A stretch of DNA of 64,000 nucleotides. It comes from Cliona cf. orientalis. Lineage: Eukaryota; Porifera; Demospongiae; Clionaida; Clionaidae. Below are positions 45,660 to 64,000 of this stretch, piece by piece; positions within the stretch are counted from its first letter, which is position 1, and the number at the start of each line of letters is the position of its first letter. The stretch lies in NCBI GenBank assembly GCA_963930775.1, contig OZ005705.1, forward strand, positions 434,001 through 498,000, in the 5' to 3' direction. The notes below the pieces were generated by a model. That model did not search any database. It was not told the origin of the DNA and saw nothing but the letters and a program-made list of their open reading frames with translations. Both the position numbers and the translations under genes were made by a program.

Positions 45660-46854
45660 ATGGCCGCCATTAATGTATCTAAAGCGATCAGAACTTTCTT
45701 GAGGGGCTCTTCGGTATCCTTCAGGACTATAGGCTCTTCTGGCTTCAAGATCAGTCAGCCACAGCGCAGTGTCAACGGGGCGAAACAGACTGCTCCACTA
45801 CCCCAGCTAGTGAATCCAGCCTTTAGGCAACCTATGGCACTGTTATCCACCGAATCAGTTCCAAAGAAGAAAGCAAAAACGTATGTGAGAGAGAAGAGGA
45901 AGTGGGGTGGGGTGGGGAGAGAATGAGTGAGTGAGAAGGAGAGAGTAAAAGTAGAATAGAGAAGAGAATAGAAACTATAAAGAGAGAAATAAAGTGTTGA
46001 CTCATTTCCCTGTAGGGTGAAGCTGACGTTCATCGATCGTGATGGTGATGAGCAGATTGTCGATGCCAAGGTTGGGGACACACTGCTGGAGGTGGCCAAA
46101 GAGTTTGACATTGACTTGGAGGGGGCGTGTGAGGGGACTCTCTCCTGCTCCACCTGTCACTTGATCATTGACCCGGAGTGGTATGACAAGATCCCCGACC
46201 CCCTCACTGAGGAGGAGCAGGACATGCTCGACCTGGCGTACGGACTCACTGATACGTACGTCAATGTGCACACAGTAATATTTATTTTGATTGAGTTGCT
46301 GCCATTGTGAGACCCGACATATGCTTGTGCAGTTAGGCATTGTTTCAGTAAACTTAATGATCTAACGCAATGTCAGCTAGAAAGTTAAATTTTACATAGT
46401 CAGTGCTGCCAAGGATTAGGATTTTATCCTAACTTAGTAATTATTAGGATTTTTGAGCATCAATTTTGCTTCATTAGCATATGCAAATTAGGAATATTAG
46501 GATTTTATAGCCTTCTATATTATACTCCCATATTTCCGTGATTATCTCAGGATTTGGGGTATGTTCCTTAGGATTTATCATCAAAAGATTATGGCAGCCC
46601 TGCATAGTAGGTAGCCTCGATCACTAGAGTGTGGGGGATAATCATTCCCAAGATAGGGGTCTTTGCTTCCTGGGGCATTGTATGTGACCACAATCTATAA
46701 TAATATTTTTACCACTCCTTCCTGCATGTGCTGTAATACACACTCTCACTTCCTTTGCAGGTCCAGACTTGGCTGCCAGATTCTCGTCTCTGAAAAGCTT
46801 GAAGGAATCAAACTGACTGTCCCCTCGGCCACTAGAGATGTTAGAAACCTCTAA
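45660..46854 (+). CDS. FDX2: Mitochondrial [2Fe-2S] ferredoxin, FDX2-like
   Basis: Exons 45660-45880, 46016-46255 and 46761-46854 encode 184 residues. The N-terminal 70 residues are basic, rich in Ser and hydroxylated residues, and poor in acidic ones (MAAINVSKAIRTFLRG...), as in a mitochondrial presequence. The ferredoxin fold carries cluster ligands CEGTLSCSTC plus the late Cys in SRLGCQ, and the partner-binding acidic helix LTEEEQDMLDLAYGLTD. The wording DLAYGLTDTSRLGCQI is closer to FDX2 than to adrenodoxin FDX1. It donates electrons in Fe-S cluster assembly and related chemistry in the matrix. The polyadenylation signal overlaps the stop codon. Confidence 0.92.
46401..46604. mobile_element. 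Possible MITE in ferredoxin intron
   Basis: The ends CAGTGCTGCCA and TGGCAGCCCTG are short inverted repeats. The interior holds five TTAGGATTT or close variants on one strand. There is only one copy here and the ends are short. Confidence 0.35.
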
Positions 46855-46858
46855 TAAA
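46853..46858 (+). terminator. Polyadenylation signal overlapping the stop codon
   Basis: The sequence CTCTAATAAAGG contains the stop TAA (46852-46854) and AATAAA starting at 46853. If used, the 3' UTR would be about 15-25 nt. Confidence 0.5.
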
Positions 46859-47438
46859 GGCTTTTTATAGGCTACCAAAAACTTGCATTTCCCTTGATGG
46901 TATATATGCTAATGCATTCATGTACTGCTGCTTCACACATGTGCGTCACTCCTGGGTGCGTATAATATTATAATGTTCTATTTATTACAATATTATTATT
47001 ATGCAATAAAAAAAATTAATGTTCTTTAGACAATCATTTTCCTTATATTATAGTCTGTATCATTGCATGAGGGCAGAGAGAAAATCCACACTATATACAT
47101 ATACAAGGCTCAGGATTGATCAGAACTGTAGGGCTGTGTGCACAAAGTAGTGTCCTTAATGCCTCGGGCCATAGAGCTAGCAACAAGAAATATTTCAAGA
47201 AAAAAATTATGGCATAATTAGCAGGGATACATTTTCCTCACTGATGAAATGAAAAAAAAATTATTACCCTATCTAAGTCATAAGTTTACTGTTTTAGTTT
47301 GGGGTACCAGGTGCATGCCAAAATAATATCCCGTCTCCTGTTTAGCTGGTCAAGTGTGATATCAAAGTAAAATGATTTGATAACAGATTACAGATTTTTG
47401 GAATGAATGTGATCATGAACAAGTGATACTGTAGTCAG
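46855..47438. other. Convergent intergenic region
   Basis: AT-rich 584 bp between the ferredoxin and MCM8 stop codons. A second AATAAA-like site lies at 47003. No gene is seen. Confidence 0.5.
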
Positions 47439-57780
<10,342 letters not shown>

Positions 57781-58332
57781 CGCGCGCGCTTCTGCTGCGC
57801 AGCTGCAACTATTAAACCGCGCCTTTCTCCGGCCCCGCCCATGGCCCACCCAGCTATATAGCTCCACCCACGCGACAAATTACCATGGCGGTCAAACAGC
57901 CGCGAAACACATGGATTGCCCGCTCTTTCGCTGATTGGCATGCCATGACACGTTCAATGGTTTTCGTTGAAAATTTGAACGAGGCAAGAGCAGAAACACC
58001 TTGAACAAACTCTCCGTGAAGTGTACTAAGGCGAAGTACATCAACCAGCTACCAAAGCGTCTTCAGTCTATTCGAGACAAACTCAAACAGCTGGGCATAC
58101 GAACACACACTCCAAGTGGAGCGCATCGTCTACCATATTAATTCGTCCAACGACCTCTCTTGCTTCAAACGAGTAAGCTTACGTCTTGTATATTGCTATA
58201 TTTTGCGCCTTTTCGTGACTTTGCTAGTACTTTTTGTAAGCTTTTGCTCAAAACAGCAAGTAAGCTTACAGCTGCCACATAATTTGTATTGCCCTTGTAC
58301 CTTTGCAGAAATATTGTGACCTTCATCAAACG
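57781..58332. promoter_or_regulatory. Divergent promoter and 5' UTR (MCM8 / CTP synthase)
   Basis: 552 bp between the two start codons. The CTP synthase 5' UTR appears spliced: donor GTAAGC near 58171 and acceptor TTTGCAG ending at 58308, 24 bp before its ATG. A short upstream ATG ORF starts near 57883. I see no other gene. Confidence 0.5.
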
Positions 58333-60706
58333 ATGGCTGTGTCTGCCTCTAGCAGTGAAGCTCAGTTAGATGAGCAGCAGAACGCGATGAAGTACATCCT
58401 CGTGAGCGGTGGTGTCATCAGTGGTGTGGGGAAGGGGGTCATCACAAGCAGCCTGGGCACCCTGCTCAAGTCCATGGGCCTCAACGTCACCGCCATAAAG
58501 ATAGACCCTTACCTCAACATTGACGCTGGCACTTTCTCCCCCTACGAGCACGGTAAGCTAAAATTATGTATGTGTGTTCATTTTTGTACATGCATGATGG
58601 GTAAATGTATTATGTATACATGTGTGTTTTCTCACTCATATCATGTCATGCATGTTTATAGCTAGCTAGCTACAAGTAGCATGTAGATTTAATCAGCAGC
58701 TAGCTACAGATACATGTACATGTACATAATACCTTGTATACATGTGTTTCAAAAATTAATGTGCTCTACAGATTGCATAATATGATGTAATTAGTTCCTT
58801 TGATGTATATAGTGATGTCACACATTAGTCAGATGTGCATATCACGTACGTCTGGGCAGTACAATATGTGACCTTCCATGACAAAACCAACCATATTGCG
58901 CTGACAACCGATTTTTAGTTAAGGCCACCATTACCAAGTACAACCTTTGAACTATTGCTCCTGCAAATTTGAAGTCTCTAGCCCGTGTAGTCATGGAGAT
59001 ATGAGCCAAAATGTACCCGGATCGCCCGTAATAAAAATGTGCAGCAAGCACAATGAAACATTGCTACGTACGTTGCACGCGGAAGTCCGTATACTCGCCG
59101 TTTATACAAAGTACGTGGCCACGCCCACTAAGTCAAAGAGCCAGATGGCGGCCAGAACGTTGGAAAGAAAGCAGCAGACGGCGTTTCGATGGAAAAGAAC
59201 GAAAAGATAAGTGTGTCTATAGATCGTTAGTACACAAAATCGAAGAAAGAAGTGCCTGGAGAGCTTTTTCTGTGCAGCTGCCGTGCTTGCCTACCTGCAA
59301 CTATGGCAACGGCTCCGTATCATGGACGTTCAATGTTAGCTACCCGGCCGACTTCTTCGAGCCATAACTCAGTAAGTATAGCGTTCTAGAAGCTACGAAG
59401 CAGATTTTTGTGTAGAGGAATGATTCCTCTATCGATATATGCCAAAATGTGGAAAATGATAATTATCACCTTGGGCAACTAAATAGGCCTGTATCTCAGA
59501 TTGATATCCAGTGCAATATGGTTGGTTTTGTCATGGACGGTCACATATTATTATGGAAGCTAGGAAGCTCAAGCTGTTAGTTGACATAATAGCTAGCCTT
59601 TGATCTTGGTGCTTACTGAAGCCCCAAATCCTTAAAGCTGTGTGTATTCACAGTGAGAGCTATATAGCTAGAGGGGGTGTTATTGTCTAATGACAGAGAC
59701 CTCCTCCTGCAGTGTTTTGTGATTGTGGCATACTGTGAAATGTGGTGCTAATAAATTCCCGTAACTGTTAATATCCTTGGGTACGCTATAGATCAGCAAC
59801 AAAGCATTTTTAGATCCATAATAATTATGGGAGCATATTATTATTATAACCAAATTGTATTCCTGGATTTCATTATCTGTATCTTTCTTCATCCCCTAGG
59901 TGAGGTGTTTGTTCTTGATGATGGTGGTGAGGTGGACCTTGACCTCGGCAACTACGAGCGGTTCCTGGATGTGACGCTACACAGAGACAACAACATCACA
60001 ACTGGCAAGATCTACCAGAGCGTCATCGAGAGGGAGAGGAAGGGAGACTACCTCGGAAAGACCGTGCAAGGTGAGAAAACTATGGGAAATATTCTGAATT
60101 TTTCAGCTCTTATTAGCAGCTGGGAAGGAATCTGGAGGGGGGAAGAGTATGAGAAGTGCTGGTTAGCCATTGTAGTTCATTAATTTTACCAGATTCCTCA
60201 GACATTTGTGATTGTGTATTTTGTGTGCATTTTGTTTGCTTTTGTGGTTTGGTTATCTTCCCAACGATCCATCATGCATGCATGGTTAGTCTGTTGATGA
60301 CTTGATTCATATTTATTGTTTGTTTGACCGTGTCTGTCTATGTCCATATATACATGCAGTGGTTCCACACGTCACTGATGCCATTCAAGAGTGGGTGGAG
60401 AGGGTGTCCCAAATCCCAGTGGCCGGTGATCAGAAAAGACCAGATATCTGTGTCATTGAGGTACGGGAGATGTCAGTGGACAGTGAGAGAAAGAGAGTTT
60501 TTGGAGGGGAGGGGGCATGTGTTCATTTGATTTTTTTTTATTTCTGCCCAGCTTGGTGGTACCATTGGTGATATTGAGGGGATGCCATTTGTTGAGGCTT
60601 TCCGGCAGTTTCAATTTCGATGTGGTTCTTCCAACTTTGCCAACGTTCATGTCAGCTTGGTGCCACAGGTACATAGTTTATATGATATCTCTGTCTTATA
60701 CTAATA

Positions 60707-60744
<38 letters not shown>

Positions 60745-63397
60745 CATGCTCTGTTGAGCCACTGCTATCTGTGGCTAGATAACCTCGGCATTCATGCAGT
60801 ATACATGCAGGAAGTGGCGCATTAATCACATAGCTCAGACTATGTTGTGTTTGTGTATAATAATATTATTATAATAACGCTTCTATAGCCGAGCAGCACT
60901 GGAGAGCAGAAGACGAAGCCTACCCAGAACAGTGTTCGTCAGTTGAGGGGCCTGGGGCTCTCTCCAGACTTGGTATGATTTCCATACAATGCATGTGTTA
61001 TAATATTAATATATAATTGTGTATGTATTCATGTTCCATCTTACCATAGTATCCTGTTTGTATGTGTGTGTGGTCGCACACTGTCTAAATTGACTACATG
61101 ATAAACGCAGACAGGGCATAACATTTTAGAGTATGCATGGAATTCCTTCATTATTGTTGAATTTTAGGCTTCACTGGGAAGGGTGTATGTTTGAGTGATG
61201 TTTTTGATCATGTCAGGCCGCCCCCCTCCCCCCGCTAATTCCCACATCAAAAGGAACCACATTTTGCTGGGGCCAAAAATTTATGCTAAGAACATGTTCA
61301 TATACAATTATACCAGGAGTACTCCTGATTATACCTATTTGTGAGTATTGTGCTACGATGTCTTGTGTATTGTACTTTTATAATAGATCATCTGTCGGAG
61401 TCAGAATCCAGTCTCCCAATCGGTGAAGAACAAGATCTCCAATTTCTGTCATGTCAAGCCTGAGCAGGTACAAACTACTATAGTGTAGCTTTTTGCTAAA
61501 AAGCTACTAATTTCAGTAAACAGCTTGTATAATGTTTTCTCCCCCCTCCCTCCCTCCCTCCCTCTCTCCCTCTAGGTTGTGACTGTTCATGACTGCACTT
61601 CAATCTATCGTGTTCCCCTCCTCCTGGAGGAGCAAGGGGTGTTGAAGTTTCTCCTCAAGCGACTGGAGATCCCCTCCTACTCTCCAAGAAGCTCACACTA
61701 CCTCCACAAGTGGAGAAATCTAGCAGAGAGGTACGTACCACTATGGATGCATGGATTGGTGTGCTGTCTGTTGTTTGTCCTGGCTGTCTTGCTGTGATGT
61801 GTGAATTTCTTCACCTGAATGGAGAGAAAGTGTGGATTAACAAAAAAATCGAGCTTTTTAAGTCTGAGCAAGAAACTGCCATTAGAGTAGATGTAACTGC
61901 CCTTATATGAGTGTGCTTCATTGCATGTTTCGTACTGTATTCATCTCTCTCCTCCCTCCCTCCCTCTCTCCCTCTCCCTCCCTCTCTTCCTCTACACAGA
62001 AATGACTCTCATAGTCAGGAGGTGAAGATAGCGCTGGTTGGAAAGTACACTAAGCTTGAGGATTCCTACATTTCCGTCATCAAGGCGCTCAAGCATGCTG
62101 CCCTCAGTTGCAGACTCCGCCTTAAGCTGGACTGCATAGGGGCCGAGAATTTAGAGGAGGAATGTCACAAATCAAACCCCATAGAGTACCATGAGGCATG
62201 GAAGACTGTTTGTGCTGCCAATGGGATCATAGTCCCTGGAGGGTTTGGTAACAGAGGAATCGAAGGAAAGATCTTGGCTGCTAATTTTGCTCGAGAGAGA
62301 AAGGTCCCTTACTTAGGTGAGTTCGAATGTATGTGTGTATGTGTGTGCATGTGCATGTCTGTCAATATTAAAAATTTTCATTGTAACTGAGATTTATGAT
62401 TTACTTTCAGCAATTGAACTACGTATTTGATAGATGATGTTTTTATGACCTGAGCAAGTTTCAGCCATAGTGAAAATTGAAATGCAGTGTGGATTAATAA
62501 TTTTTCTTTTCTCTTTGTTTCCGTCCACCCATCCACCCAGGTGTCTGTCTTGGAATGCAAGTTGCAGTGATTGAGTTTGCTCGCAGTGTCTTGGATTGGA
62601 AGGACGCCCACTCATCCGAGTTTAACCCCTCCACCTCCCACCCCGTTGTCATAGAGATGCCTGAACACAACACTGGCCATATGGGGGCCACCATGAGGCT
62701 AGGGAAGAGAAGAACAGTCTTTACAACCAAGGACTCACTTCTCAGTAAGTGAATCACTGCATATCTACTAGTACTAAATTTTGATACTGTTGATAAAAGC
62801 TTTTTTAATATCATAGGCATGAACGACAAAAAATGAACAAAAATGGTTTTCTTCTTATTTTCAGGGAGGTTGTATCAGTGTGGTCAAGTTGGAGGCAGTA
62901 CCCATAATTATGTAGAGGAGAGGCACAGACATCGCTATGAGGTGAACCCGGACCATGTGAAGCAGCTGGAGGCAGCTGGGATGGCCTTCGTGGGACACAG
63001 CACCGACAATACCAGAATGGAGATCATGGAGCTGAAGGGTTAGTAGGTTCATATCCTCCTTGATTAAATTTTCAAGTTAAATCACCGAGACCATTTTCTC
63101 CTTTGTATAGATCATCCCTACTACGTCGGTGTGCAGTATCACCCAGAATACCTCTCTCGGCCGATGGGACCCTCTGCCCCGTACCTCGGACTAATTCTTG
63201 CCTCCAGTAGCAAACTAAAGGGGTTTGTATCGAGGGGCTACCAGCTCTCCCCCCGTGCCAGTTATGAGTATGACCCTGATGATGAGCTGGATGACGAGGT
63301 GACACAAGCGCTCGGAAGAGTGAGTCTGAGTCACGAATATGATACGTCAGAGTCTGCAGCGTCTAGCTCAACCTCTGTGGAGGCAAAGAGCCAATGA
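58333..63397 (+). CDS. CTPS1: CTP synthase
   Basis: Exons 58333-58552, 59900-60070, 60360-60460, 60552-60668, 60889-60972, 61387-61467, 61576-61730, 62000-62316, 62541-62744, 62865-63038 and 63111-63397 encode 636 residues (human about 591). The synthetase half has the ATP loop [25 protein letters not shown] and LGGTIGDIE. The glutaminase half has VPGGFGNRG, the nucleophile motif GVCLGMQ (Cys about 418) and the His/Glu pair in [10 protein letters not shown]. It makes CTP from UTP, ATP and glutamine in the cytoplasm. The C-terminal tail is acidic and Ser-rich, as in animal enzymes where it is phosphorylated. The large first coding intron holds a DNA transposon. Confidence 0.97.
58867..59545. 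mobile_element. Non-autonomous DNA transposon, 679 bp, TA target site
   Basis: The left end TGTGACCTTCCATGACAAAA and the reverse-complemented right end TGTGACCGTCCATGACAAAA continue as near-identical inverted repeats for about 38 bp (CCAACCATATTGC). TA flanks both ends (58865-58866 and 59546-59547), as in Tc1/mariner-type insertion. Short internal ORFs show no transposase motif. It is in the first coding intron of CTP synthase. Confidence 0.85.
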
Positions 63398-63712
63398 TGA
63401 TGGACATGAACCAAGGACATTGTTTAGCACCACCCCTCACCTATAGGATCTTCTACGATTCATCCATCTCTCACAAAATTACAATGTACAAGACAAAAGT
63501 GAACAGATTATACTAATTTTGACTATTATTACTTCGCAATAATATCGCAAAGAGACTCGACATTAATTTTGCACAATGGTGCTTATGTATGTATGCGCAT
63601 GCGCGCTCGTACATCGTATGCTTGCATCTGATTGGCTGATCAGTCAATGCGGCGCTGCGCGGCGGGGAATTTTGAACTTTTGAACTCGAGCTAGCTGAGC
63701 TGAGCAAAAAGA
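63398..63712. other. Intergenic, tandem plus-strand genes
   Basis: 3' UTR of CTP synthase, then a GC-rich promoter-like patch at 63590-63665 with TGCGCATGCGCGC, an NRF1-like site (inference). Confidence 0.5.
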
Positions 63713-63983
63713 ATGGACGCCAATACAAGACAGGTACGACGCTTTTTACTCGCGCTGAAGAGTACCTTACAGTCCAAACTTTTGCATCAATTTAAAATTT
63801 TTGTAGAAGTCCTACCAGGACGAGTGCTTCACTCCCAAACGAAGTTTAGCCAGAACTCCCCCAATAAAGAAGCAACAAGAGAAAGAGACAGAAAATATTT
63901 CACCAAACGTCACACAAGAGGCTCCTTTCGTCAAAGACAGGCAACAGAACCAAGCCGCCGTTAAAGTTGACAAGACGAGGAAG
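63713..63983 (+). CDS. 5' part of an unrecognised gene (continues beyond window)
   Basis: Exons 63713-63733 and 63807-63983 are in phase and end in a donor (AAG, then GTACAG). They give MDANTRQ followed by KSYQDECFTPKRSLARTPP and a Lys/Gln/Glu-rich stretch. TPKR and TPP are possible proline-directed phosphorylation sites. There is too little to assign a family. Confidence 0.6.
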
Positions 63984-64000
63984 GTACAGAATAGCAGCTC

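Noticed and set aside
57892-58137. Open frame with a coding-like stretch (KAKYINQLPKRLQSIRDKLK) upstream of CTP synthase
   Set aside because: It has no clear ATG or splice partner and lies in the predicted 5' UTR exon; kept as UTR.
59053-59367. 104-residue ORF inside the CTP synthase intron
   Set aside because: It lies within the TA-flanked element, lacks transposase motifs and looks non-coding.

Overview
The window is nuclear DNA of an intron-rich but compact early-branching animal, most likely a sponge (demosponge). This is inferred from the gene content: animal-type MCM8, a synaptotagmin-like protein, a proteoglycan linker galactosyltransferase, a THAP protein, a Roco-like GTPase joined to new partner domains, and a TIG-repeat receptor with phosphotyrosine motifs. 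Introns are short, intergenic gaps are a few hundred bases, and small inverted-repeat elements are common. All gene models were built by hand from splice sites, reading phase and family resemblance; no search could be run.

Layout. 1-6.04 kb, minus: the 5' part of a gene encoding nine ubiquitin-like domains, an SH3 domain and a Roco-like GTPase, running off the left edge. 6.2-7.8 kb, minus: B3GALT6-like galactosyltransferase. 7.9-9.6 kb, plus: 11-beta-HSD1-like reductase. 10.0-12.7 kb, plus: an unrecognised disordered protein. 13.1-14.4 kb, minus: THAP protein. 14.7-21.3 kb, plus: synaptotagmin-like protein with five C2 domains. 21.8-27.9 kb, minus: MAP7-like protein. 28.1-38.8 kb, plus: giant TIG-repeat receptor. 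39.2-40.7 kb, minus: STI1/DP-domain protein. 41.2-43.6 kb, plus: PNPLA8-like phospholipase. 43.8-45.5 kb, minus: mitochondrial OXSM. 45.7-46.9 kb, plus: mitochondrial ferredoxin. 47.4-57.8 kb, minus: MCM8 in 20 coding exons, with a nested membrane-protein gene and a U2-like snRNA in its introns. 58.3-63.4 kb, plus: CTP synthase. 63.7 kb to the edge, plus: the start of an unrecognised gene.

Most genes sit in divergent pairs sharing a promoter gap of about 85-550 bp. The OXSM/ferredoxin pair also makes functional sense, because mitochondrial fatty-acid synthesis feeds lipoate synthesis and ferredoxin supplies the iron-sulfur chemistry it needs.

The most notable items are: the poly-UBL/SH3/Roco-like fusion, built from symmetric phase-1 exons with a duplicated three-exon block; a U2-like snRNA with intact stems but an altered branch-site-recognition region; the five-C2 synaptotagmin-like protein made by recent internal duplication; the TIG receptor with repeated YxxM motifs; the gene nested in MCM8; and a family of short elements with TACCGTA ends.
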